This document shows, piece after piece, positions 34,590-43,116 of a stretch of DNA of 64,000 bases (position 1 is its first letter; every line of letters starts with the position of its first letter). A model generated the notes under the pieces. That model was not told the origin of the DNA. It saw nothing but the letters and a program-made list of their open reading frames with translations, and made no database searches. The stretch is taken from NCBI RefSeq assembly GCF_000721105.1, contig NZ_JOEV01000025.1, positions 310,001-374,000 of the forward strand. The letters run 5' to 3'. Origin of the DNA: Streptomyces cellulosae. Lineage in GTDB: Bacteria > Actinomycetota > Actinomycetes > Streptomycetales > Streptomycetaceae. Position numbers and translations under genes: made by a program.

Positions 34590-35020
34590 CGGTCTCAGGG
34601 CCCCCTTGGGTTTCTCGCCGCGTGCCTGATGAGCTGCTGCGCGTGGCCCAGATGCTAGCGTCGCGACGGGAGTTCTCCCCATCCGGCCCCCCGGCAACGC
34701 GCTGCCGTGGCCCGGTCGGCCGTATGTCCTCGCCCGGCGGATCCAGGCGCTCGGCCGAGCTGGAGCGGGAAACGGCAACTGGGGCTTCCCGCTGGAGAGT
34801 TGGCTCACGATGACCGTCGGCTGCCCACGCCCCGAAGAGGACCGGAGCCCTACGCGCGAGCATCCGGCCGGCGGAACGGCGGCCAACTCCTGCGCGGCGC
34901 GTCCGGCACGGGTCCGCAACGCCTGACGGGACGGCCGGGACACCTGTCCCGCAGCGCCACATCGCCGGCGCGCCCGGCGCGGGGCACACCACCCGCGACC
35001 GCTCGCCCTAGGCTGGCCTC
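34590..35020. other. Intergenic region, no gene seen
   Basis: Divergent region of about 430 bases between the GT2 and phosphoesterase genes. Open frames here lack consistent codon bias. It should hold both promoters, but I cannot name convincing -35/-10 pairs. Confidence 0.4.
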
Positions 35021-35521
35021 GTGCGTCTGCTGCTGATGACCGACACCCACCTCCCCAAGCGTGCCAAGGAACTCCCGGCGCCGCTGCTCGCCGAAATCCC
35101 GCGGGCGGACGTCGTGTTCCACGCCGGGGACTGGGTCGACGAGGCCACCCTCGACCTGCTGGAGAGCCGCAGCCGTCGGCTCGTCGCCGTGTACGGCAAC
35201 AACGACGGGCCGCCGTTGCGCGCCCGCCTGCCCGAGACCGCGTACGCCGACCTGGACGGCCTGCGCTTCGCCGTGGTCCATGAGACGGGCCCCGCCCAGG
35301 GCCGCGAGACGCGCTGCGCCGCCCGCTTCCCCGACACCGACGTCCTGGTCTTCGGGCACAGCCACATCCCGTGGGACACCACCGCCCCCACCGGCCTGCG
35401 CCTGCTCAACCCCGGCTCTCCCACCGACCGCCGTCGCGAGCCCCACTGCACCTACATGACCGCGACAGTGACCGACGGCCGCCTCACGGACGTCACCCTG
35501 CACCCGCTGCCGCCCCGCTGA
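35021..35521 (+). CDS. YfcE/MJ0936-type metallophosphoesterase
   Basis: Single-domain calcineurin-like phosphoesterase of 166 residues. Metal-binding motifs in order: D8xH10 (LMTDTHLP), GD (FHAGDWVD), GNND (VYGNNDGP), a central H in VVHETGP and the C-terminal GHSHIPW, then LLNPGSPTDRR. Length fits the small phosphodiesterase family. GTG start at 35021. Cytosolic; physiological substrate unknown. Confidence 0.9.
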   Translation: MRLLLMTDTHLPKRAKELPAPLLAEIPRADVVFHAGDWVDEATLDLLESRSRRLVAVYGNNDGPPLRARLPETAYADLDGLRFAVVHETGPAQGRETRCAARFPDTDVLVFGHSHIPWDTTAPTGLRLLNPGSPTDRRREPHCTYMTATVTDGRLTDVTLHPLPPR

Positions 35522-35629
35522 CGGGCGGCCCGTTCCGCCGCCCGCGCCGTACCCACGCCGACCGGGCATCGGGCCGGCACCCCGTAATTCGTTGGACGCC
35601 GGGGGTGCCGCCCCACTGAACTGGACGGC

Positions 35630-36544
35630 GTGATGATCGACGCCCCTCTCGTGCGCCGTCTGCTGGCCGCCCAGTTCCCGCAGTGGGCGCACCTTCCCGT
35701 CACCCCGGTGGAGCGGTCCGGCATGGACAACGCCACCTTCCGACTCGGCAGCGACCTGTCCGTCCGGCTGCCGCGCTACGCGCACTGGGTGGGACAGGTG
35801 GAGCGCGAACACCGCTGGCTGCCGCGACTGGCACCGCGGCTGCCGCTACCCGTCTCCGAACCGGTCGCCCGGGGTGAACCCGGCGAGGGCTACCCGTACC
35901 CGTGGTCGGTGTACCGGTGGCTGGAGGGGGACACGGCGACGACCGAGTCACTGGCCGACCCCGTCCAGGCCGCCCGCGAACTCGCCGGGTTCATCACGGC
36001 CCTCCAGGCGATCGACGCCACGGACGGGCCCGGCCCCGAGTAGAGCAACGCCTTCCGGGGAGTCCCGATGGGCGACGAACGGGACTCCGTGGCCGCCGAG
36101 GCCCGCGTCCGGCCCAAGATCGAGGCGCTGGCCAGGACCGGCCTCGTCGACACGGACGCCGTGACGGAGGTCTGGGAGACGGCCCTCGCCGCCCCCGCCT
36201 GGGACCGCCCGCCGGTGTGGATCCACGGCGACCTCGACACCGGGAACATGCTGACCGTGAACGGCAGGCTCAGCGCGGTCATCGACTTCGGCACGCTGGC
36301 GGTGGCCGACCCGGCGGTGGACCTGCAGCCCTTCTGGAAGTTCCTGCCCGGCCCGGCGCGGGACGTCTTCCGGAAGGCGGTCGGCCACGACGACGCGACC
36401 TGGGCACGCGCCCGCGGCTGGGTGGTGGCCGGTTCGCTGCCGGTACCGGAGGACCCGTACTTCCAGGCGGACCCCGCCCGGGTGACGAGGGCGCTGCGCC
36501 ACTTGGAGGCGGTCGTCGAGGACCATCGACGGCACGGCGCCTGA
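35630..36544 (+). pseudogene. Aminoglycoside phosphotransferase-like gene interrupted by an in-frame amber codon
   Basis: Two same-frame halves separated only by a TAG at 36041-36043. The N-terminal 137 codons carry the kinase N-lobe (MDNATFRLGSDLSVRLPRYA, YPWSVYRWLEGDTA). After the stop the frame continues SNAFRGVPMGDERDS and includes the catalytic HGDLDTGNML and metal-binding VIDFGTLAVADPAVD. The context GPE-stop-SNAFRG fits the family's usual PEWSNAFRG, so a TGG Trp codon has probably become TAG. Without readthrough neither half is functional; re-initiation at the ATG at 36068 would lack the N-lobe. GTG 35630 or ATG 35633 is the start. Confidence 0.8.
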
Positions 36545-36625
36545 CGGCTCGGGAAGGCCGACGGCGCCGTCCCCGCGGGCCGGCGGATCACCTCCGGGAC
36601 GGGGAGCCGGCCGAATGGATCGGTC

Positions 36626-36838
36626 CCGCCGCCACCGTCAGCGGTCCGCCGCCGCCGTCAGCGGTCCCGCCGCCGTCAGCGGTCCCGCCGCCGTCAGCGG
36701 GGCGCCGCCACCGTCAGCGGTCCCGCAGCCGCCACCGCCAGCCGTCCGCCGCCACCGTCAGCGGTCCCGCCGCCGTCAGCGGGGCGCCGCCACCGTCAGC
36801 GGTCCGCCGCCGCCACCGTCAGCCGTCCGCCGCTGCCT
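36626..36838. repeat. Degenerate CCGCCGCCGTCAGCGGTC tandem repeats
   Basis: About a dozen variants of an 18-21-base unit with core gtcagcgg occupy this stretch downstream of the interrupted kinase gene. No consistent coding signal. It belongs to the 550-base gap before the ribosomal protection gene. Confidence 0.75.
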
Positions 36839-36975
36839 CCCCGGCGCAGGGCGACGAGCTCGGCGGCGACCGACCACCGAGCCGGATACGCCCGCACCGG
36901 TCCCGTACGGCTGTCGCGACCCGGGGGCGAGCGCCCCGCACCCGACCGGTTGAGCATTAATCCGTTGCCGTCGAG

Positions 36976-37028
36976 TGCTCCTGGCTGCTGGACTTCTCCT
37001 GACCTTGTTTCCGCACGCCCCAGGAGCA
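36976..37028 (+). promoter_or_regulatory. Possible RBS-masking stem in the leader of the ribosomal protection gene
   Basis: TGCTCCTGG at 36976-36984 is exactly complementary to CCAGGAGCA at 37020-37028. The second arm contains AGGAG, the ribosome binding site of a 36-codon leader ORF starting at 37032. A 35-base loop separates the arms. Pairing would hide the ribosome binding site. Regulatory function is inferred. Confidence 0.4.
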
Positions 37029-37031
37029 GCA

Positions 37032-37142
37032 ATGCGCGCACCGTTCATGTCCGCCCCGGAAGGAATGCCCCCCACGTCAAAGGACATGACGCTTCGTGCA
37101 CTTGCTCAACCTCGGAATTCTCGCGCACGTCGACGCAGGTAA
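37032..37142 (+). CDS. Putative leader ORF upstream of and overlapping the ribosomal protection gene
   Basis: Frame of 36 codons, MRAPFMSAPEGMPP... ending in Arg-rich RNSRARRRR, with AGGAG five bases before its ATG. It is in a different frame and its stop lies 46 bases inside the downstream gene. Ribosome stalling on such a leader could control the resistance gene, as leader peptides do for tet(M). The overlap is unusual and the ORF may be fortuitous. Confidence 0.35.
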   Translation: MRAPFMSAPEGMPPTSKDMTLRALAQPRNSRARRRR

Positions 37143-39078
37143 GACAAGCCTGACCGAGCGGCTGCTGCACTCGGCCGGCGTGATCGACGAGATCGGCAGC
37201 GTCGACGCCGGAAACACCCAGACCGACACCCTCGCGCTGGAGCGCCGGCGTGGGATCACCATCAAGTCCGCCGTCGTCTCCTTCGCACTGGACGACGTGA
37301 CGGTCAACCTCATCGACACCCCCGGTCACCCGGACTTCATCGCCGAGGTGGAGCGGGTCCTCGGCGTTCTCGACGGGGCCGTGCTGGTGGTGTCGGCCGT
37401 CGAGGGTGTCCAGGCGCAGACGCGCGTCCTCATGCGGACGCTGCAACGCCTGCGCATCCCCACGCTCGTCTTCGTCAACAAAATCGACCGCGGGGGCGCC
37501 CGGTACGAGGGCGTGCTGCGGCAGATCTGCGAACGGCTCACGGCAGCCGTCGTACCGATGGGAACGACCACCGGGCTCGGCGCCCGCGACGCCCGCTTCA
37601 CCGCCGGTCTCGGCGCTGCCGCCCTCGACGTCCTCGCCGACCAGGACGACGACCTGCTGGCCGCCTACCTCGACGGCACCCTCTCCGACGCCCGGCTGCG
37701 TGCCGCCCTGTCGGCCCGGACCCGGCAGGCCCTGGTGCACCCCGTGTACTTCGGCTCCGCCGCCACCGGCGCCGGCGTGCCCGAACTGACCGCGGGGATC
37801 AGGGAGATGCTGCCCGCTGCCGGTGGTGACCCCGACGGCCCGGTCTCCGGCACGGTGTTCAAGGTCGAGCGGGGCCCGGCGGGGGAGAAGATCGCGTACG
37901 CCCGGATGTTCTCCGGCACGCTGCGCACCCGCGACCGCGTCCCCTTCGCCGCCCCGGACGCCGACGCCCGCGAGGACGGCCGGATCACCGCCATCAGCGT
38001 CTTCGAGCACGGCACGGACGTACGCCGGGACACGGTGACGGCGGGCCGGATCGCCAAACTGTGGGGCCTCGCGGACATCCGGATCGGTGACGCCCTCGGT
38101 GAACCCCACAAGGCACCCGGCCACTTCTTCGCCCCGCCGACTCTCGAAACGGTCGTCGTCCCCGGCCCGGGTACGGACCGGCGGGCCCTGCACCTCGCGC
38201 TCACCCAGCTCGCCGAGCAGGACCCGCTGATCGACCTGCGGCACGACGAGGTCCGGCGGGAGATCTCCGTGTCCCTCTACGGAGAGGTGCAGAAGGAGGT
38301 CGTGCAGGCCACCCTCGCCGACGACTTCGGGCTCGACGTCGGCTTCCGGAAGACCACGCCCCTGTGCGTCGAGCGGCCGGCCGGGACGGGCGCGGCGGTC
38401 GAGTTCAACAAGAAGGACGCCAACCCGTTCCTGGCGACCGTCGGCCTGCGCGTCGATCCCGCCCCGGTCGGGTCCGGGGTCGGCTTCCGGCTGGAGGTGG
38501 AGCTCGGGTCCATGCCGTATGCCTTTTTCAAGGCCGTCGAGGACACCGTGCTCGACACCCTCCAACAGGGGCTGCACGGCTGGCAGGTCACCGACTGCAC
38601 GGTCACCATGACCCACAGCGGCTACTCGCCCCGCCAGAGCCACGCCCACCAGGGCTTCGACAAGAGCATGTCCAGCACCGGCGCCGACTTCCGCGGACTG
38701 ACCCCGCTGGTCCTGATCGAGGCCCTGCGCCGGGCGGGCACCACGGTGTACGAGCCGATGCACCGCTTCCGCGTCGAGGCGCCCGCGGACACCCTCGGCG
38801 CCCTGCTCCCGGTGCTGGCCGCCCTGCGGGCCGTACCGCAGACCACCGAGACGCGGGACGACTCCGGCGTACTGGAGGGTGTGGTGCCGGCTGATCGGGT
38901 ACATGAACTGGAACAGCGACTTCCGGGTCTCACCCGGGGTGAGGGTGAACTGGAGAGCGGGTTCGACCACTACGCGCCGGTCGGGCGGGGAACGGCTCCG
39001 CATCGACCGCGCACCGACCACAACCCGCTGAACAGGAAGGAGTACCTGCTGAACGTGACGCGTCGCGTCGGCGGGTGA
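37096..39078 (+). CDS. Tetracycline resistance ribosomal protection protein, Otr(A)/Tet(M) type
   Basis: EF-G-like GTPase of 660 residues that releases tetracyclines from the ribosome. It starts MHLLNLGILAHVDAGKTSLT, the usual Otr(A) opening, so the GTG at 37096 is preferred. G motifs: AHVDAGKTS (G1), RRRGIT (switch I), DTPGH (G3), NKID (G4). Downstream are the translocase domain II, the domain IV loop region with HSGYSPRQSHAHQGFDKSMS and the C-terminal domain V. Length matches Otr(A) and Tet(M) (about 640-660), clearly shorter than EF-G. No tetracycline biosynthesis genes are nearby, so it is a stand-alone resistance gene or self-protection relic. Confidence 0.93.
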   Translation: MHLLNLGILAHVDAGKTSLTERLLHSAGVIDEIGSVDAGNTQTDTLALERRRGITIKSAVVSFALDDVTVNLIDTPGHPDFIAEVERVLGVLDGAVLVVSAVEGVQAQTRVLMRTLQRLRIPTLVFVNKIDRGGARYEGVLRQICERLTAAVVPMGTTTGLGARDARFTAGLGAAALDVLADQDDDLLAAYLDGTLSDARLRAALSARTRQALVHPVYFGSAATGAGVPELTAGIREMLPAAGGDPDGPVSGTVFKVERGPAGEKIAYARMFSGTLRTRDRVPFAAPDADAREDGRITAISVFEHGTDVRRDTVTAGRIAKLWGLADIRIGDALGEPHKAPGHFFAPPTLETVVVPGPGTDRRALHLALTQLAEQDPLIDLRHDEVRREISVSLYGEVQKEVVQATLADDFGLDVGFRKTTPLCVERPAGTGAAVEFNKKDANPFLATVGLRVDPAPVGSGVGFRLEVELGSMPYAFFKAVEDTVLDTLQQGLHGWQVTDCTVTMTHSGYSPRQSHAHQGFDKSMSSTGADFRGLTPLVLIEALRRAGTTVYEPMHRFRVEAPADTLGALLPVLAALRAVPQTTETRDDSGVLEGVVPADRVHELEQRLPGLTRGEGELESGFDHYAPVGRGTAPHRPRTDHNPLNRKEYLLNVTRRVGG

Positions 39079-39152
39079 CACTTCGGCCGGAAAGCTGAAA
39101 CTTACTCATCAGTCAGATGCTGTTGACTGTGTCCCGAAATCATCGGACTGTA

Positions 39153-41018
39153 ATGGACATGCCGAATTTACGTGCGCGTCTGCTCGTTGTTCTGGTTGTC
39201 CTCTCCGGGTTCCTCACGGGGGCGGGAGTGAGACCTGCCACGGCCGAAGCCCTCCCGGGCTCCCTATGGTTCGACGACACCCCCGTCACCGTGCGGGACG
39301 GCCGCCTCACCGACGGCCAGGGCCGCGAGGTCGTGCTGCGCGGCTACAACGTCTCCGGTGAGACCAAGCTGGCCGAGAACAAGGGCCTGCCCTTCGCCTC
39401 GGTCGCCGACGCGAAGAAGTCCGCGACCGCCCTGCGTGCCCAGGGCGGCGGCAACGCGGTCCGCTTCCTGCTCTCCTGGTCCTCCGCCGAACCCGTACGC
39501 GGCCAGGTCGACACGGCCTATCTGTCGGCCGCCACCGAGCAGATGCGTGCCTTCCTCGACGCCGGCGTCCGCGTCTACCCCGACTTCCACCAGGACCTCT
39601 ACTCCCGGTACCTGTTCGACCCGGACAGCTGGTACACGGGCGACGGCGCCCCCAAGTGGGCCGTGGACGCCGGGAACTACCCGGACGAGAGCTGCGGGAT
39701 CTGCCTGTTCTGGGGTCAGAACATCACCCAGAACGAGGCCGTGAAGCAGGCGACGCGCGACTTCTGGCACAACGCGTACGGCCTCCAGGACGCGTTCCTC
39801 ACCACCGCCGAGAAGACCATGGCGTATGTCGAACAGCACCTGAGCTCCGCCGAGTTCACGGGCGTCGTCGGTTTCGACCCGTACAACGAACCGCACGCCG
39901 GCGTCTACGACTCCGGGCAGACCAGCCGCGCCTGGGAGCGCGACGTGCTGTGGCCGTTCTACGAGAAGTTCCGCGCCCGCATGGACGCGGCGGGTTGGCA
40001 GGACAAGCCCGCCTTCGTGGAGCCGAACCTCTTCTGGAACGCCAACATCAGCTTCCAGAAGCAGGAGGGCGGGCTGCTGGACGCCGGTACGCTCGGCCCG
40101 GACTACGTCTTCAACACCCACTTCTACGACCAGAAGGCCATCTCCGGGATCTTCATGCCGGGCAAGGCCGGGGATGGCCAGTACGCGGGCGACTTCGGCA
40201 CGGTCCGCGACCGCGCGGCGGCCACCGGCACCGCCGGCATCGTCAGCGAGTTCGGCCACCCCCTCGCGGGCACCGTCTCCGACAAGGCGCCCACGGTCCT
40301 CAAGGCGATGTACCAGGCACTCGACTCCCGTCTGGCCGGGTCGAGTTGGTGGTCGAAACCGGCCTCCTCCGGCTCGGTGCTCTCCGGTACGCAGTGGCAG
40401 TGGGACATCTACAACGGCCGCCACCACGAACCGATGAACGGCAACCCCGACAAGGTCCTCACCTCCGGTGACGCCTGGAACGACGAGGACCTCTCGGCCG
40501 TACGCCTCGACGATTCGTCAACGCCCGTGCTGCGGCAGGACGCCCGGCTCCTGGACCGGCTCTACCCGAGCGCGACGGCCGGGACGACGGTCGGCTTCAC
40601 CTACGAGGACCGCTCCCGCGACGGCTCCACCACCCTGACCTGGAACCCGGTGCCGAGCTCCCTCCCGAACGTCTCCCGGCTGGTCGGCTCGGGCCAGTAC
40701 GGCCTGCTGCTGTGGCGATCCGACGGCACGTCGGCGCCCACCGAACTGCACCTCCCGGCGTCCTTCCCGACCGCGACGACCACGGTGGTCTCCGACCTGG
40801 GCACCTCCTACGGTCCGCCCGCCTACACCCGGACCACCCCGATCGCGGCCGCCCCGGAGCCGGGCGGCACCGGAAGCCGCCGCCTCCTGCTCAGCGCCCC
40901 CGACACCGGCGTCCTGCACTACGCGCTGGTGACCAACGGTACGACGGCCCCCTCGACGACCCTGCTGACCGCGGCCAGGTCCGAGCTGTCCGCGTGGGCC
41001 GCCCAGCGGGCCGGCTGA
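39153..41018 (+). CDS. Secreted GH5 glycoside hydrolase, endoglycosylceramidase-like
   Basis: Protein of about 621 residues with a signal peptide (LRARLLVVLVVLSGFLTGAG, cleavage near ATAEA). The GH5 barrel contains LRGYNVSGETKLAENKGLPF, GGNAVRFLLSW, the acid/base Glu in VGFDPYNEPHAG and the nucleophile Glu in IVSEFGHPL, with a beta-sandwich C-terminal region from about residue 470. This arrangement matches bacterial endoglycosylceramidases, which release oligosaccharide from glycosphingolipids; activity on another glycolipid is possible. Two closely spaced ATGs (39153, 39159) could start it. An inverted repeat after the stop may terminate it. Confidence 0.88.
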   Translation: MDMPNLRARLLVVLVVLSGFLTGAGVRPATAEALPGSLWFDDTPVTVRDGRLTDGQGREVVLRGYNVSGETKLAENKGLPFASVADAKKSATALRAQGGGNAVRFLLSWSSAEPVRGQVDTAYLSAATEQMRAFLDAGVRVYPDFHQDLYSRYLFDPDSWYTGDGAPKWAVDAGNYPDESCGICLFWGQNITQNEAVKQATRDFWHNAYGLQDAFLTTAEKTMAYVEQHLSSAEFTGVVGFDPYNEPHAGVYDSGQTSRAWERDVLWPFYEKFRARMDAAGWQDKPAFVEPNLFWNANISFQKQEGGLLDAGTLGPDYVFNTHFYDQKAISGIFMPGKAGDGQYAGDFGTVRDRAAATGTAGIVSEFGHPLAGTVSDKAPTVLKAMYQALDSRLAGSSWWSKPASSGSVLSGTQWQWDIYNGRHHEPMNGNPDKVLTSGDAWNDEDLSAVRLDDSSTPVLRQDARLLDRLYPSATAGTTVGFTYEDRSRDGSTTLTWNPVPSSLPNVSRLVGSGQYGLLLWRSDGTSAPTELHLPASFPTATTTVVSDLGTSYGPPAYTRTTPIAAAPEPGGTGSRRLLLSAPDTGVLHYALVTNGTTAPSTTLLTAARSELSAWAAQRAG

Positions 41019-41021
41019 GCC

Positions 41022-41061
41022 GCGGCCCCGGGCCGGTCCGAAAGGCGCGGCCCGGGACCGC
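41022..41061 (+). terminator. Imperfect GC-rich hairpin after the GH5 gene
   Basis: Arms of 14 bases (gcggccccgggccg against cggcccgggaccgc) with one mismatch and a 12-base loop begin four bases past the stop codon. The distal arm abuts the MerR-type promoter. Confidence 0.5.
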
Positions 41062-41092
41062 TTGACCCTCCCCTTGCGTCAGGGTTGAGGCT
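41062..41092 (+). promoter_or_regulatory. TipA/MerR-type promoter with spacer dyad
   Basis: TTGACC at 41062-41067 is followed by the dyad ACCCT...AGGGT (41065-41069 and 41081-41085) and a GAGGCT -10-like element at 41087-41092, a spacer of 19 bases. An operator inside an overlong spacer is the hallmark of MerR-family-activated promoters. It lies about 25 bases before the MerR gene, implying autoregulation. Confidence 0.7.
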
Positions 41093-41116
41093 GGACCTCG
41101 ACGAAAGGGCAGGTGA

Positions 41117-41902
41117 ATGAGGTACTCGGTGAGGCAGGTCGCGTCCTTCGCCAAAGTGACGGTGCGCACACTGCACCACTACGACAAGGCGGGCCTGCTC
41201 ACGCCCAGCACCCGCAGCGGGGCCGGATACCGGCTCTACGACGAGGCCGACCTGGCCCGGCTCCAGCAGATCCTCTTCTACCGTGAACTCGGCTTCTCCC
41301 TCGACGAGATCGCCACCATCCTCAAGGACCCGCAGGCGAACGCCCTGGACCAGCTGCGGGCCAGGCAACGGCAGTTGGCCGAGGAGATCAGCCGGCTCCA
41401 GCGGCTCGCCGAGGTCGCCGAGCGCGCCATCGAGGTCCAGCAGACCGGGGTGAGGCTCACCCCGCAGGAACGCTTCGAGGTGTTCGGCGAGATCAGCTTC
41501 GACCTCAGCTACGCCACCGAGGCGCGGCTGAAGTGGGCCGACTCGGAGGGGCAGCGCGAGTCGATGGCACGCGCGGCCGCGCACAGCAAGGAGGACTGGC
41601 GGCAGCTGATGGGCGAGGCCACCGCCTGGCGCGTACGGCTGCTCGACGCCTTCGACGCCGGGGAACCCGGCGACGGTGAGCGGGCCATGGACCTCGCCGA
41701 GGAGCACCGGCGGCACATCACCCGCTGGTTCACCACCTGCTCACCGGACATGCACCGACGCATCGCGGACGACTTCGTCACCGACCCTCGCGCCTTCGCC
41801 CTGGTCGTGCCGCCCTCGGAACAACGACCCGGCCTCGCCGCCTACGTGGCGAAGGCCGTGCACGCGAACGCGTCCCGCACCGACTCCTCGGAGGAGACAT
41901 GA
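41117..41902 (+). CDS. MerR-family regulator with TipAS-like ligand domain
   Basis: Protein of 261 residues. Residues 1-70 are a MerR winged helix (YSVRQVASFAKVTVRTLHHY, GYRLYDEADLARLQQILFYR), followed by the coiled-coil dimer helix (about 75-110) and a helical C-terminal domain (about 140-255) of the TipAS antibiotic-binding type (EDWRQLMGEATAW, HRRHITRWF, FVTDPRAFALVVP). TipAL proteins sense thiopeptides and other drugs and activate their own promoter. A matching promoter dyad lies just upstream. The stop overlaps the glycosyltransferase start (ATGA), so the two form one operon. Confidence 0.92.
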   Translation: MRYSVRQVASFAKVTVRTLHHYDKAGLLTPSTRSGAGYRLYDEADLARLQQILFYRELGFSLDEIATILKDPQANALDQLRARQRQLAEEISRLQRLAEVAERAIEVQQTGVRLTPQERFEVFGEISFDLSYATEARLKWADSEGQRESMARAAAHSKEDWRQLMGEATAWRVRLLDAFDAGEPGDGERAMDLAEEHRRHITRWFTTCSPDMHRRIADDFVTDPRAFALVVPPSEQRPGLAAYVAKAVHANASRTDSSEET

Positions 41903-43113
41903 GGATCCTGATCGCCGCGGCGGGCTCGCGCGGCGACATCGCGCCCTACACCGGACTCGGAGCCGAGCTCCGCCGGGCCGGGTACGAGGTCGCCGTCGCC
42001 ACGACGGACGCCTTCGCGCCGCTGGTGCGGGAGGCGCAACTGGAGTTCCGGGGCCTCCCCTCGCGCCCGCCGACCCAGGGTGGCGGCGCCCCGAACAAGC
42101 GCCAACTCATGCGGGAGGCGGCCGCGTTCGTCACCGAACTCGGACGGGGCTTCGCGGACGCGGTGGCCCAGGGAACGGACCTGCTGCTCCTGTCGACCAC
42201 GACAGCACCGCTCGGCTGGCACCTGGCCGAGGCCACCGGCGTCCCGGCCGTCGGCGCCTACCTCCAACCCACCGCGCCCACCGGCGACTTCCCGCCCGTC
42301 GTCACGGGCACCCGCTCACTGGGGCGCCCGGGCAACCGCACGGCCGGACGTGTCGCCCTGCGCATGGCCGACCGGGTCTACACGGAGGCGGTCACCGAAC
42401 TCCGCCGCGACCTGCGGCTGCCTCCGCTCGCGCCGCACGAGATGCGCCGACGGCAGGAGCGGGCGAACTGGCCCGTCCTGCACGGCTTCAGTACGGCTCT
42501 GGTGCCGCGTCCCTCCGACTGGCGGCCGGGGCTCGACGTCGTCGGCACCTGGTGGCCGTTCGTCGCCGCCGGCAGTCGACTGCCCGCCGAGGTCGAGGAC
42601 TTCCTCGCGGCCGGGCCCCGGCCGGTGTTCGTCGGGTTCGGCAGCATGGCCGCCGGTCACGGGGAGCGGCTGAGCGAGATCGCCGTACGGGCGCTGCGGC
42701 AGGCCGGACTGCGCGGGATCCTGCAGACCGGCAGCGCGGGACTGGCGGCCGGCGGCGACGACGTGCTCACGATCGGGGACACACCGCACGAGCTGCTGTT
42801 CCCGAGGGTGGCCGCCGTGGTCCACCACGCCGGCGCGGGCACCACGGCCGCCGGGCTGCGGGCCGGGGTACCCGCGGTGCCGGTGCCGGTGACGGCGGAC
42901 CAGCCGTTCTGGGCGGGGCGACTGGCCGCGAGCGGTGCCGCGACCGCCCCGATCCCCTTCCGGTCCCTCACCGCCGAACGGCTCGCCGACGCGCTGGAAC
43001 AGGTCGTACGGCAGCAGGGCCACGCCCGCGCCGCCTCGGTCGCCGCACAGCACATGGCGACCGAGGACGGAGCGGGCGCGGCGGTGAAAGCCGTCGAACG
43101 GCTGACGGGGTGA
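41899..43113 (+). CDS. GT1-family glycosyltransferase (macrolide/erythromycin-type GT-B)
   Basis: GT-B enzyme of 404 residues. The N-lobe starts MRILIAAAGSRGDIAPYTGL with the usual GDxxP motif. The C-lobe carries VFVGFGSMAAGHGERLSEIA and the nucleotide-sugar signature FPRVAAVVHHAGAGTTAAGL with the HHxGxGTT motif, then PVTADQPFWAGRL. It is translationally coupled to a TipA-like regulator, so drug-induced glycosylation of an antibiotic is an attractive role (inference). The stop is only three bases from that of the convergent beta-propeller gene. A paralogue at 45360-46595 is decayed. Confidence 0.9.
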   Translation: MRILIAAAGSRGDIAPYTGLGAELRRAGYEVAVATTDAFAPLVREAQLEFRGLPSRPPTQGGGAPNKRQLMREAAAFVTELGRGFADAVAQGTDLLLLSTTTAPLGWHLAEATGVPAVGAYLQPTAPTGDFPPVVTGTRSLGRPGNRTAGRVALRMADRVYTEAVTELRRDLRLPPLAPHEMRRRQERANWPVLHGFSTALVPRPSDWRPGLDVVGTWWPFVAAGSRLPAEVEDFLAAGPRPVFVGFGSMAAGHGERLSEIAVRALRQAGLRGILQTGSAGLAAGGDDVLTIGDTPHELLFPRVAAVVHHAGAGTTAAGLRAGVPAVPVPVTADQPFWAGRLAASGAATAPIPFRSLTAERLADALEQVVRQQGHARAASVAAQHMATEDGAGAAVKAVERLTG

Positions 43114-43116
43114 GCC

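Noticed and set aside
36615..36953. Pro/Ser/Val-rich protein encoded by the 36.6 kb repeats
   Set aside because: The frame is an effect of the repeat tract; no start with ribosome site and no sequence outside the repeats supports it.
37045..39081. A 678-codon minus-strand open frame opposite the ribosomal protection gene
   Set aside because: Shadow frame; the plus strand has the GTPase motifs.
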